From the NCBI GenBank assembly GCA_029931535.1, contig JAQPZY010000861.1, positions 310,001-374,000 on the forward strand: a stretch of DNA of 64,000 bases, given 5' to 3'. The DNA is from Margaritifera margaritifera. Lineage: Eukaryota; Mollusca; Bivalvia; Unionida; Margaritiferidae. Below are positions 21,584 to 32,584 of the stretch, piece after piece; the stretch's first letter is position 1, and the number at the start of each line of letters is the position of its first letter. A model generated the notes under the pieces. It ran no database searches, was not told the DNA's origin, and was given only the letters and a program-made list of their open reading frames with translations. The position numbers and the translations under genes were made by a program.

Positions 21584-22359
21584 AAGATCTGGTAAAATCT
21601 TAGGTCTTCTATAAGCAAGAATTGGCTTGCTCTTGTAAAGTGTTTTGACGCTTTTTTATCTGATAAGTTGAGGAGACTCCAATATTTATTAATTGTAAGG
21701 CCTATATTTGGCAATGAAGGATTATATTGTATTATGAAAGGAATTATATTTTTCTCTTTCGTACATTCTGCTGTATTTAAAGGATAATTTTGGGTAAGAA
21801 TACAGACTTTACTCAAAGCAGACTCTATTACATGTATAGGACAATTCCTGCTTTGGAAATATGTTTTTAATTCATTCAAAGAATTTTGTAATTGACAATC
21901 GTCTGAAATGATACGTCGGTATCTTTTCGCCTGACTATAAGGTATACCGTTTTTACATGACCTGGGATGACAAGACGAATATTCCACATATTGGTGGATA
22001 TTAGTTTCTTTGACGTGAACATTTGTAGAGATAGTATTATCATAATTTTTCATCACATTTACGTCTAGAAATGATACATGCGTACTGGATGCAGTGTAAG
22101 TAAATTTAATTGTGGGATGAAAATTATTTAGGCTATTAATAAATTTGTGTAGATCTTCTTCTGAATGGTTCCAGATCATAAAGATGTCATCTAAAAATCT
22201 TAACCAAACAGTGGGATTAAAATTCTCGTTTTCAAGAAAATCTTGTTCCAATTTACCCATGAAAAGGGAATCGTATGAAGGAGCCATAGGACTACCCATT
22301 GCCGTACCCATTATTTGGATGTAATTTGTTCTATTAAATTGGAAATTATTATTTTCCAA
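21580..22359 (-). CDS. Penelope-like reverse transcriptase, catalytic half
   Basis: 259 residues. Motif B TAMGSPMAPSYDSLFMGKLE (about 19-38) and motif C WLRFLDDIFMIW (about 51-62) with both catalytic Asp. Then HPTIKFTYTASSTHVSFLDV (about 78-98, motifs D/E), HQYVEYSSCHPRSCKNGIPYSQAKRYRRI and the thumb. The first ATG here is internal to the RT: upstream sequence (22,360-22,566) carries the motif A equivalent (SLDVTSLYTNIP) in the same general reading but with stops at about 22,432 and 22,568. Confidence 0.9.
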   Translation of the reverse strand: MENNNFQFNRTNYIQIMGTAMGSPMAPSYDSLFMGKLEQDFLENENFNPTVWLRFLDDIFMIWNHSEEDLHKFINSLNNFHPTIKFTYTASSTHVSFLDVNVMKNYDNTISTNVHVKETNIHQYVEYSSCHPRSCKNGIPYSQAKRYRRIISDDCQLQNSLNELKTYFQSRNCPIHVIESALSKVCILTQNYPLNTAECTKEKNIIPFIIQYNPSLPNIGLTINKYWSLLNLSDKKASKHFTRASQFLLIEDLRFYQIF

Positions 22360-22566
22360 GATAAGTGTTATTATTTTACAAATATCTTCACTCGATAGTC
22401 TGTTATGATTAAGACTGTTGTCAAGAAAATATTAACACGCCTTAATATCATCTGCATGCGGTATGTTTGTATACAATGATGTTACATCTAAAGATACAAG
22501 GAGGGAATTATAAGATATTTGTGGAATAGACTTCAACTTTTTTATGAAATCAGTAGTATCTTTAAT
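22360..22566 (-). pseudogene. PLE RT motif A region with stop codons
   Basis: Contains KDTTDFIKKL and SLLVSLDVTSLYTNIPHADD (motif A), linking the two larger frames. An in-frame TAA near 22,432 and the stop at 22,567 interrupt it, so the copy cannot make a complete RT. Confidence 0.8.
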
Positions 22567-23931
22567 CTATGAAGGAAGTGATTTCATTAAAGGTCGCAAA
22601 ACACTATCTATAAATTTGGATAAGTTCTCCGTATATGAATTACAACCTGATAGAATTGGTCGTCCCGGATAATTTAAAGGTAATGTATGGTCAGGATTTT
22701 TATGAGTTTTGGGCAATATGTAGAATTGAGGTGTATATATTTTGAGAGGGAAAGTATCAAATTCTTCATATACGGAACTATTATTCTTAGATATTTCATC
22801 AATGCATGTAAAAATTTTAGATTTAATTTCTAATGAAGGGTCTTTGTTGACTTTTTTGTAGTACTTTTCATCATTTAATTGACGTTCAACTTCTTTAATG
22901 TAGTCTTCCTGATTCATAATAATAAAAGTGTTTGATTTATCAGCCTTTTTAATAACAACACTCTCGTCATTAATTAAATTACGTAAAGACTCCATTTCTT
23001 CATTAGAAATATTACTATAACGTCGCTTTTGAGAACTCTCGTGTAATATTTCTTGTGCGATAGCTTCGATGTAAAAATCTAAATGGGAGTCACGTCTACT
23101 AGGTGGTGTAAAAGATGATTTGTTTTTATTGAAATAACCCATATTCTTTGAATTGAAAGAATCTGATTCACACTTGGAGTTGTTGCCTGATTTATCATAA
23201 AAAAATGCTTTTAATTTTAGGCGTCTTGAAAAATTAAAAATTTCTTCAGTTAATTTAATTTTATCATGAGATTTTGGTTTGGGACAAAACTGTAATCCTT
23301 TACCTAGAAGTATGTAATCACTATCAGTTAGTTTTGTACGTGAGAGGTTTAACACTGTCTCTGTACCTATCTGAATTTGTTTTCGCCGTTTTTTTTTCTT
23401 CTTTTTTCCATTGTCTCCTACAACTGAATCTCTGAAATGTTCTACTCTTTTGTCTTGGGAAGTCTTTTGTATTAATTGTTGTATAATTTTGGCCAAGTTT
23501 GTCAATGTTTTTGTCATGGTCACTGACTCGGATTCCCCCATGATTATGGCTTCTGCGTAGGTCTTCTTTGTTGTGCCCTGGGGAGTCCAGTTTTTTTGCT
23601 GCTCTTGCTGATCTTTACTATTATTGGTTGAATTTATCATATTCCTTTTTACCTCTACCGTTTTGCTTGTTGATGCTTTGGGTGCAGCTGTAAGTGTTTT
23701 ACTTTTCCATGTTGTAGGTTGGTTCGGTTTTGAAGATTTCTTTTTGTGGGGTTCTTTTCTCTGCTGTTGTGATGATGTTTGAATGTTTGAATGCTTGTTT
23801 GAATGTTTGTTGTTTGAATGCTGCTGTTTTTGCTGTTGTTTATGCATCGTATAACGTTCTCCATTTTTCCGCTCTAGTTGACTTTGTCCTTTATTCTCTC
23901 GTAACTTGTGAAGTTTTTTGTTTTGCTTCAA
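22567..23931 (-). CDS. Penelope-like element, N-terminal region of the RT polyprotein
   Basis: 454 residues. Residues 1-190 are low-complexity (Gln/Asn/Lys/Ser, with a KKKKKKRRK run near 175-183, possibly a nuclear localisation or nucleic-acid-binding segment). From about 195 typical PLE sequence begins: LNLSRTKLTDSDYILLGKGL, FCPKP, EEMESLRNL, KADKSNTFIIMNQEDYIKEV and KIYTPQFYILPKTHKNP, then PGRPILSGCNSYTENLSKFI and VLRPLMKSLPS. The stop at 22,567 falls just before the motif A region. The ATG at 23,931 is the first good start. Its upstream side runs into the junction with the inverted copy (23,966). Confidence 0.85.
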   Translation of the reverse strand: MKQNKKLHKLRENKGQSQLERKNGERYTMHKQQQKQQHSNNKHSNKHSNIQTSSQQQRKEPHKKKSSKPNQPTTWKSKTLTAAPKASTSKTVEVKRNMINSTNNSKDQQEQQKNWTPQGTTKKTYAEAIIMGESESVTMTKTLTNLAKIIQQLIQKTSQDKRVEHFRDSVVGDNGKKKKKKRRKQIQIGTETVLNLSRTKLTDSDYILLGKGLQFCPKPKSHDKIKLTEEIFNFSRRLKLKAFFYDKSGNNSKCESDSFNSKNMGYFNKNKSSFTPPSRRDSHLDFYIEAIAQEILHESSQKRRYSNISNEEMESLRNLINDESVVIKKADKSNTFIIMNQEDYIKEVERQLNDEKYYKKVNKDPSLEIKSKIFTCIDEISKNNSSVYEEFDTFPLKIYTPQFYILPKTHKNPDHTLPLNYPGRPILSGCNSYTENLSKFIDSVLRPLMKSLPS

Positions 23932-23965
23932 AAGTATATTATTTTTCGAAGATTCTGTTTTTTCA

Positions 23966-24306
23966 CGAAAAGATACCGACGTATCATTTCAGACGATTGT
24001 CAATTACAAAATTCTTTGAATGAATTAAAAACATATTTCCAAAGCAGGAATTATCCTATACATGTAGTAGAGTCTGCTTTGAGTAAAGTCTGTATTCTTA
24101 CCCAAAATTATGCTTTAAATACAGCAGAATGTACGAAAGAGAAAAATATAATTCCTTTCATAATACAATATAATCCTTCATTGCCAAATATAGGCCTTAC
24201 AATTAATAAATATTGGAGTCTCCTCAACTTATCAGATAAAAAACACTTTACAAGAGCAAGCCAATTCTTGCTTATAGAAGACCTAAGATTTTACCAGATC
24301 TTTTGA
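23966..24306 (+). pseudogene. Inverted PLE copy, post-RT (thumb) part
   Basis: Homology to the minus-strand copy starts abruptly at CGAAAAGATACCGACG (23,966) inside the RT thumb (RYRRIISDDCQLQNSLNELK). Relative to the other copy it lacks 9 bp (SDKKHFT versus SDKKASKHFT). It ends in the same ...FYQIF frame stop. It is 5'-truncated and has no catalytic RT motifs. Confidence 0.88.
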
Positions 24307-24779
24307 TCAGAACTAAACCGACAGAAAATTTAAAAAGATGTTTTACATCATCTAAATGCAAAAAACGTCGGTGCTCTCAAAGTGCAAATATTAGAGAAAG
24401 TACCTATTTTAGTAGCTCCAATACTAAAGGATTGTTTTCTCTACGTTATAACACGGACTGTATATCAACTAATGTAATTTATTTGATAACCTGTAAAAAA
24501 TGTAACATGCAATATGTTGGACAAACACTTCAACAAGTTTCTACGAGAATTAATAATCACCGCTTTCATATAAAATATTGTATGGATCCTCAGTTCTCCT
24601 CTAATGTTTCAATACATTTTAATACAAATAATCACTCTTTACGTGATTTTTCTTTCATGCCAATCGATATTGTGCACGGAGAAATGAACAGACTCATTAA
24701 AGAAAGTTACTGGATTAATAGGTTAGATACTTTGTATTCCAATGGCCTTAATACTAAGGCATTATATAAAATTATATAA
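24303..24779 (+). CDS. Inverted PLE copy, GIY-YIG endonuclease part
   Basis: 158 residues, about 95% identical to the protein from 21,583-21,107 (differences such as FTSS for FSSS, QSAN for QCAN, RINNHRF for RIINHSF, YSNG for YPNG). In this copy one linker Cys is Ser. GIY-YIG motif YLITCKKCNMQYVGQT is intact. Confidence 0.88.
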   Translation: MIRTKPTENLKRCFTSSKCKKRRCSQSANIRESTYFSSSNTKGLFSLRYNTDCISTNVIYLITCKKCNMQYVGQTLQQVSTRINNHRFHIKYCMDPQFSSNVSIHFNTNNHSLRDFSFMPIDIVHGEMNRLIKESYWINRLDTLYSNGLNTKALYKII

Positions 24780-24805
24780 ATTTTTAGTGGAGGAATTGAT
24801 ATGTC

Positions 24806-24810
24806 CTATA

Positions 24811-24844
<34 letters not shown>

Positions 24845-24869
24845 CGTGTATGTATGTATGTGTGTATGT

Positions 24870-24912
<43 letters not shown>

Positions 24913-24954
24913 AAATATGAAGTTGTATGTATGACTGTTTGTCTCTACATTATA

Positions 24955-25018
<64 letters not shown>
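24806..25018. repeat. (AT)n-rich tail and microsatellites
   Basis: Two long AT tracts (about 24,806-24,905 and 24,958-25,018) flank the 52-bp PLE end segment ATTATAGAAATATGAAG...CTACATTATAAT. Confidence 0.93.
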
Positions 25019-25021
<3 letters not shown>

Positions 25022-25029
25022 TGTTATTT

Positions 25030-25735
25030 GCATTTTATAAATGCTATATAAAAGCATATCAGTGCATTTTATAAATACTATATAACAGCATATCAATGCA
25101 TTTTATAAATACTATATAACAGCATATCAGTGCATTTTATAAATGCTATATAAAAGCATATCAGTGCATTTTATAAATACTATATAACAGCATATCAGTG
25201 CATTTTATAAATGCTATATAACAGCATATCAATGCATTTTATAAATACTATATAAAAGCATATCAGTGCATTTTATAAATGCTATATAAAAGCATATCAG
25301 TGCATTTTATAAATGCTATATAAAAGCATATCAATGCATTTTATAAATGCTATATAAAAGCATATCAGTGCATTTTATAAATACTATATAAAAGCATATC
25401 AATGCATTTTATAAATACTATATAAAAGCATATCAGTGCATTTTATAAATACTATATAAGAGCATATCAATGCATTTTATAAATGCTATATAAAAGCATA
25501 TCAATGCATTTTATAAATGCTATATAAAAGCATATCAGTGCATTTTATGAATACTATATAACAGCATATCAGTGCATTTTATAAATACTATATAAAAGCA
25601 TATCAGTGCATTTTATAAATGCTATATAAAAGCATATCAGTGCATTTTATAAATACTATATAAAAGCATATCAGTGCATTTTATAAATGCTATATAAAAG
25701 CATATCAGTGCATTTTATAAATACTATATCAGTGC
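25030..25735. repeat. 34-bp minisatellite, about 21 units
   Basis: Unit GCATTTTATAAATRCTATAT + AAMAGCATATCART (34 bp), repeated head to tail with few changes. Variation is concentrated at three sites (A/G in AATRCT, A/C in AAMAGC, A/G in CART). Each G-type unit contains the short palindrome ATGCT...AGCAT. The last unit is truncated and followed by a diverged GTGCTATTTGCATTTTATAA. Confidence 0.96.
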
Positions 25736-25759
25736 TATTTGCATTTTATAAAGGCTATA

Positions 25760-26305
25760 TAGAGGCAGAACATCTGTGTTTTACTATTTATTCGTGCAGC
25801 TTAGCTTGTTGGTATAAATTAAGGAAGGAGTTTCCAGTTTGCTAATATCATTAACTGTCCATTATATCAAATAAGCAAGGTGATTCTAAATTTCAAGCAA
25901 AAAGTTGTTAATATCACAAAAAAAGATTAACATACATGGACTTACATGGATGTTGCATAAGACCGTGGACCGCAAAACTCATTTCATCATTAAGAACGTA
26001 CCGTTTTGGGTCATTAATATAGCTTGACAGATTTTAGGAACTTAAATGGCATCACTAGTTCTTCATTAAGATTAGTCTAGTGCCAAAAAGAAAATCTGTC
26101 TGCCGTATTTTCGGCATGTATAAACAGCAATATATACTTAAACTGATGCCATGATACTGAATATCAATAAAATTACCACACGTGTCGAGCATGCAATAAT
26201 AACAATGATTAAAGAATGCAACGATAATTCGTGCTTACCTCCAGAATATAGTACACAAATGGCCTTCGTTATCCGGAGCTGATTTCTGGGAAATGGTAAA
26301 TGGCC
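25760..26305. other. No gene recognised
   Basis: AT-rich sequence between the minisatellite and a dispersed repeat. GGCCTTCGT occurs twice (about 26,262 and 26,302), otherwise nothing. Confidence 0.35.
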
Positions 26306-26309
26306 TTCG

Positions 26310-26405
26310 TAAACTGGAGGTCAGTGGATTTTGGAAAATCAGAGAAACATCTATCAATCAAAACTAATATTTGGTTGTTACTTCTACTGAGTCAGTCTTC
26401 ATACT
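26310..26405 (+). repeat. Dispersed repeat family R1, copy 3
   Basis: Contains ACTGGAGGTCAGTGG and ATCAATCAAAACTAATA, then TTGTTACTTC: the most diverged of the four R1 copies. Confidence 0.5.
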
Positions 26406-26964
<559 letters not shown>

Positions 26965-27349
26965 CATTTCGAAACAAAAGAAATTTTTCCCCCAACTGAA
27001 CCCCTCAGAATCAGTAAAATTTCATTAAGACTCATTTACGATATCAAGAGTCGCTCATGCAAATTAATCGTGTAGATGAAAGTCATTTCTTAAAACATTT
27101 CCTGGGGAAATATTACAAGTGGGTCTTCCTACAGAAAAAACAAAAACAAAAACAAAAACCAAGTTATTTATTGAAAGCAGCAAGTGTACTAGCCCTAATG
27201 CTTCATATAAAGTACATTATTTGCATTATTTGAATCATGAAAAGTATGGAGCAAGTAATATTGAGAATTTGATTAAACGATGCAGTTTCTCATTATACAA
27301 GCCTGATTACCTCCACCATGAACTAGCAAATGTCATTTCATTAACTGAG

Positions 27350-27452
27350 ACTGATTACTAGGCATTGGTCAATATCTGTTAGGGAAATTGGAGGCCATCA
27401 ATCAAAGCTGATATTGCTTGTTACTTTCATCGGTACACGCAGTAAGGGCACC
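27350..27452 (+). repeat. Dispersed repeat family R1, copy 4
   Basis: Contains GGCATTGGTCAATATC and GGCCATCAATCAAAGCTGAT, then ATTGCTTGTTACTTTC and AAGGGCACC. Upstream GATTAAACGATGCAG resembles GATTAAACGAACCAC upstream of copy 2, so the family may extend further 5'. Confidence 0.6.
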
Positions 27453-27659
27453 AAATCATTCTTTTTCTGTTATCATTACTATTGTTCCGACGTCTATGTT
27501 TATATGTTATTCATTTATAACTAGTTGCTCTTATTCGTATACTACTGGCACGTGAATGTGAAACAATTATTATTTCCATTGAGAAAATAGCAAATCAAAC
27601 ACATTAAATCCGTTCCTATTGGAAAAACCGGTGCGGACTCGGGGATGTACTGTAGAAGA

Positions 27660-27886
27660 GGCCCTATGCATTCTCCTGCATGTCATAGGAGACAACTTAT
27701 GGACGCAGGAGCTGCGGTGTCCTAGTAGTTGGCGTTCCGGATCGAAAGGGCGCGGGTTCGAATCCAACTAACAGAACAGCCCGGGTCGGCTACTGTGGTG
27801 TGTCCTTGGGCAAGGCAGTTTACTCTAAATGTTTCGGCACTAAATAACCTATTTGTGCTGCCGTACCGTAAAACACCAAACCAAAC
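27660..27886 (+). mobile_element. tRNA-derived SINE
   Basis: Same family as 10,603. It has the upstream block TGCATTCTCCTGCATGTC, a degraded A box, an intact B box GGTTCGAATCC (27,755-27,765), and the body GTGTGTCCTTGGGCAAGGCA with CGGCACTAAATAACC and a CCAAACC tail. Confidence 0.85.
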
Positions 27887-27889
27887 ATA

Positions 27890-28350
27890 TCCTATTGTAA
27901 AAGAGAGATACATTTACATATTTAAGTAATGGTTTGTCTTTTCTGACACGTACAGATTAATACGAAAAAGTTATAACACTTGGGAACATCAAAATATTGG
28001 TTTGTTCACATGTTCGTTGATCAAAGAGGTAACATAATAGCACGAAATGAATTTTAAATTAAAAAGAATCTCTTTTGAGTCAATACACTTGGACTCAAAA
28101 TATACCTTACCATATATGATAAATATCCAGTACCACGTTTTATGAAAGTGTCCATTCTTATAATTTTTATCCGAGACGATACGAAACTTGGCAACGATAA
28201 CAGGGTTCTCTATCAAGATACAGTGCAAAGTTAGGTATGAACAATAAAAAAATATATTGTACAGCTTATATAGGCGCAGAGCAGTTTTCTAAAGGCGCCT
28301 AAAAAAAAAAAAAAAAAAAAAAAAAGATTCCCAAAGAAAATGCTTGCTTT
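27890..28350. other. No gene recognised; poly(A) run
   Basis: A 24-nt-plus A run occurs at about 28,302-28,325, possibly the tail of an unrecognised retroposon. The frame 27,989-28,228 (-) is unremarkable. Confidence 0.35.
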
Positions 28351-28562
28351 GATATTAGTATCCCTAATTCATTCAGTTTAATTTAACCGGTCGTGGTCAT
28401 GGTGATATTAATATCCCTAATTCATTCAGTTTAATTAGACCTGTCGTGGTCATGGAGATATTAGTATCTATAATTCATTCAGTTTAATTAGACCTGTCGT
28501 GGTCATGGTGATATTAGTATCCATAATTCATTCAGCTTAATTAGACCTGTCGTGGTCATGGG
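28351..28562. repeat. 53-bp tandem repeat, 4 copies
   Basis: GATATTAGTATCCCTAATTC starts at 28,351, 28,404, 28,457 and 28,510, an exact 53-bp period. Each unit ends GTCGTGGTCATGG. Confidence 0.95.
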
Positions 28563-31250
28563 AAGTGGTACATAAGGGTACTAAACACGGTAATTTCAAA
28601 GGATCCGGCACATATCACTTTTGCCAAAAATAATAGGGTAGGGATAGAATTTATTGCTTTAATTTATTTTTATTTGTACAGTACTTTTAGCTAATTTATT
28701 TGGGGAAATTAACATCAATTAATTTCAGCTTAAATTAATATATTAAATAGATATCTGGCTTTATTTTCGGAAACGTATTTAAATTTATGACAATATCTGG
28801 AAAAAAAGGTGTATAAAAAATCCCCTGTTGCAGCAACTAAATATGGTCGGCGTAATTTCTTAACCTTGTTTTCAAACAAAAATTACCCTAGAAAGAACGA
28901 TATTTATTATTCAACGGTAAGATGCAAGTGTAAATTAGATACAGATCTAATTTCTATTAATTGAATAACGGGATGTAAAGTGTTCCTCCAAAACGGAGAA
29001 TGCGCATTCTTCCTATGAAGAAACATACAACATATTGTTCTGTACAGAACATCAGATCTCTCAAATATTTTGTAATTGCCCTTTTATGGGCTAAATATTT
29101 TTGGATAGAATGTTTCATTTTTTAAAATTTGTTGTTGTTTTTTTTTTCTTGTACTTTCATTGAATGTAATGGAATATCGCCTATATTTTGTCTCACCTGT
29201 TAAGCTAGATGAAGCATAGACGATGTCTTTTTTATTCAATTTCAAACCCAGTTTCTTTAGAATTAGGTTGATTTCTCAGACACTTTCTTATGTACTGTCA
29301 TGACACTTGATGAGTACATTAATCGATAGAAGGGCTACTTGCCGCTAACAAAAAAGGTCACATTGACCTACATTCACACAATGGCGATAACTTAAATGCC
29401 ACTGAATTTAGTCCTATGTCTCTAACGATGAAGAAAATATAGGTATGAAACTTAATAAGTACATTGATTTTGAGAATTTTATGTACAACTTTAACAAAAT
29501 GTCACGCAGACTTGCTTTTCTCGTTCATTAGTGGCTATTTTAGGATTTACAATGCAATGGCGGGGCAGGCAAAATATATCATTCTGTGGAATTCTTTTAA
29601 TACATGGTATACCTAGTGTGAGGTTACGTTTTCAAAATGGAATTATTCGTTTGTGTCTCTTCCTATCATCTTTCATAATTATATTTTACCCATAGGAATT
29701 TTCAATCCTAGTTATGCAATTAGTATATATGCTAAACACGTGCCCTCATTCGATGACCTACTTCTGGCTACTGCTAAATAAAAATGTTGACAGAAACGTG
29801 GAACGCTGACCACATCATAAATCTGATGGCCACCAGATGCCAACAATGACTGTAACCCTGCCTACCTGAGACCAGTGCTGGAGAATCAGTGATCTAGCTC
29901 TCATCCAAATAAAAAATATCTATCATACAAATTAAATAAAGAAAATCTGAATACATCCCAAGATTTAAATTACAAGGAGAAAACAATAAATAAATATGAA
30001 ATAAAAAATATTGAGCTAGTTGCTGGGAAAGAGAGAGATAGAGAGAGAGTATCAGTGAACAGCTTCTCTTTTACGTAATCCACTCTGAATAGCATTGTTT
30101 TATCCTGTATAAGGAATTTAATGAAACACAAGCAACTGCAAAATTAATCTAGATCTTTTCTTGTGGAGTTATTATCCACAATATCCTGTCAACAATCAAT
30201 TTCAAATTTACCTGCCACCATGACAACAACATCGAGACAATCACAACGATAACCTAAGACGGATATTTGTCTGGTTCATCTTTTCATAATGGTATCTTCA
30301 ATTTTCATTGTTGTATTGCGTCATTTTTCCTAATATTAATATTTGGTTACGCGACATTCAATTATTTTTAACAAATTTAGTTTCGTTCACTGCTGAATAA
30401 GAATCACCCCATGTACACACTCACTTCCATAGCAGTAAAGTAGCGTGTATTATTGCGCGGTGTTCGGGTTTCATTCATTAAATGAAGAACTTGTAAAATA
30501 TTCAATAAAACGTTGAAATAATTTTTTTATTTCAATTGTGCTATTCCTATAGCATAACAGAATGATTAATATGCTTGTTTTTAAGTATGTATATCATAAA
30601 AAGTTTATTGACTGAGTATTAAAAAATATTGAGCATCTTCCGCCACATGACCTCAGGCACAATATTTTTCAATAATCAGTAAATAACCTATTCATCTGTT
30701 CACCTGATCATGATTTTTCTTAAAATAGTTTTGTCGTTGTTTTCGTTTCTGTAATATTGTTATTATTATTGTTAATGTTGTTGTTATGACAATTATTTTT
30801 TGTATCAACAATAATAATAGCAGCAACCATAAATCGATTGATTTAAAAGAGAGACGCGAAATCTTTTTAATTAAGATGCCCCCCCCCCCCCAAAAAAAAA
30901 AAAAAAACACACACACAAAAGAAAACACACAAATACAGATCAGTTTTGGCTAATATGTTAAAAATTTTACATTCGCAATGTTGTTTGTCTCCACAGTATG
31001 AAGTAAGTGAAATGGTCTTGATGTTTTCTGCAGTGTTCAGATCAGACAGAAAATGCAACTCTGTGTGTGTGTGTGTGTGTGTGCAATCACTTAAACGAAT
31101 CACATTTGGCAGATTTTATCAGAAATTTGAAATATAGCGTTGGCAATAAGGCTAGTTAATCGTCCTGGCTTGGAAAGTTTCGTGATTGTACTTGATACGC
31201 ATGGAAGCAATCAGTGTCACTGACCTCTGGAATATGATGAAGAGAAATCA
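28563..31250. other. AT-rich stretch, nothing identified
   Basis: No coding motif was recognised on either strand. A C-run/A-run (30,879-30,907) and a (TG)n tract (31,063-31,083) produce spurious frames. Confidence 0.35.
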
Positions 31251-31289
31251 GACACAAGAATGTTGATGCCAGTTTATAATTCATGCCAA

Positions 31290-31500
31290 TTTTATAAATA
31301 TTTATTTATTCCCAAACCATGACATTAGCAGGAATTTTGGACCAAATACGTGCAACATCCTTTGCATGACTCGAGTGGAAACGGCAATGTAAACTGCGAT
31401 GTGAGGACCAGATTTTCTTCATGATATTTCGCGGTTGGTTCAACACGTTTGGGTACGACAAGGAACATTTCGAGTGACAATTTGGGGCGGTGTACACGAG
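31290..31500 (-). pseudogene. Possible DDE transposase scrap (Tc1/mariner-like)
   Basis: The minus-strand frame 31,497-31,306 ends WSKIPANVMVWE. The VMVWG-type motif preceded by basic/His residues is common in Tc1/mariner and related transposases. No other catalytic motif was found and the frame is short, so this is weak. Confidence 0.25.
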
Positions 31501-31639
31501 TTTTAAAAAGGCCGGATTGACAACTGGCAGTGTGTGGTATTATTATTTTGCCAGAAACAACTATACAATAAGAACTATCCTCTAGCTCGAAATAATTTGC
31601 TGTACTAGACATAACAGACTACTTTTCAGTCATTATTTC

Positions 31640-32230
31640 TGAAGAAATTATTGTTTTCAGACTCTTTCGACACCAACAGATTATGAATGGTTGGAAATGG
31701 ATGGTGCATTTGCAGCTAATTTAACTTTTTATCATTACAGAAGACCTTACCGCGGAAAAGACCGATGGGTATTGTCATATGTCGATGTGATAAGTCTGTC
31801 TGCAAACAGAATATCCCATGCGTATATTCTATGCAAATGGACGAGTAGGTACAGAACAATGCGCGGGCTTAGAGTGTATTTGATGCCTAAATCCAAAAGA
31901 TAAAAAGGCACCTTTTTCGATTATGTGGATGACTCAGTTTGATATTTGTGTAATCCGATGTAAGGTCGAGCACAATGTGGTGGGAAACAGCTCTGCTCCG
32001 TTTCTGAGAGTCATTTCCTTTAAAGTGGATTCTGCTACTCCTAACAGTGATGACCAAGCAGGAGGAAACACGTATCACCGTCACCGAGAGTTTCTTCATC
32101 GCCACTATCTTCCAGTCAGTAAATCGTAATTTGACAGTGTGAATATTGGTATAAAAGTAGATCATGGACAAAATAATTTATCGTCAAAAGCAAATTTCAC
32201 GGTGAAGCTTCATTTTCGCAAACGATTCTC
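31640..32230 (+). pseudogene. Polinton/Maverick copy 1: penton (minor capsid) remnant
   Basis: At 31,935-32,220 successive frames give FDICVIRCKVE, SSAPFLRVISF, HYLPVSKS, FDSVNIGIKVD and FTVKLHFRK. This follows the C-terminal pattern of Polinton penton proteins (a hydrophobic strand, APLLRV, then HYVPV, a FDSIEI strand and a KLHFR end). The corresponding piece of copy 2 (59,313-59,100, minus strand) has FDVCVLGC and SCSVAESHS. Frames are broken by stops (for example after HYLPVSKS). The sequence 31,640-31,930 should hold the N-terminal jelly roll but is not convincing. It lies just upstream of the small protein and capsid gene, as in other Polintons. Confidence 0.65.
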
Positions 32231-32246
32231 AAGTGAATTGTAACTC

Positions 32247-32408
32247 ATGTATTCTGTGTACTTAGAAGTACCTCGACAACGAGACCATGGTTTAGGAAGT
32301 ATGTTTAAATCGCTCAATCGTTCTGTTGCACCGATTGTGAAATCTTTTGTTTACCAAGGATTGCATGCTTTGAAACGTTATGCTCTATCACAAGGAAAAA
32401 CTTCATGA
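32247..32408 (+). CDS. Polinton copy 1: small protein with RxHGxGS motif
   Basis: 53 residues, MYSVYLEVPRQRDHGLGS followed by MFKSLNRSVAPIVKS and a Lys/Arg-containing tail. Polintons/adintoviruses carry, between penton and hexon genes, a small protein with a QRGHGIGS-like N terminus and an amphipathic hydrophobic segment, compared by some authors with adenovirus core peptide pX. Copy 2 has the matching RGLGDMLTSTFRKVAPILKP at about 58,985-58,925 (-). The frame is short and probably truncated: similar sequence (RKRALC) continues in the next frame. Confidence 0.6.
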   Translation: MYSVYLEVPRQRDHGLGSMFKSLNRSVAPIVKSFVYQGLHALKRYALSQGKTS

Positions 32409-32584
32409 TCGACAAACAGAATCCCAAGCAAGCGTTACTGAGTCCAGACAGAAAAAGAGCTCTCTGTACTTCTATGAAGATACAGCACACATCTGTCGAA
32501 ACAGTTGCTCCAACATCCGCTCTGGAGCAAGGACACGGCTGGAAGAGACTTAGACATTTTTTACTACTAAATTCAAAAGTCAAA

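Larger units (their letters stand above)
20954..24957. repeat. Large inverted repeat made by two PLE copies
   Basis: Arms 20,954-about 21,930 and about 23,966-24,957 are inverted and about 98% alike by eye over the coding part. The outer ends both contain AACTTCATATTTCTA/AGTCATACATAC-type sequence and CTACATTATAATTT. The spacer is the remainder of the minus-strand PLE. Confidence 0.88.
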
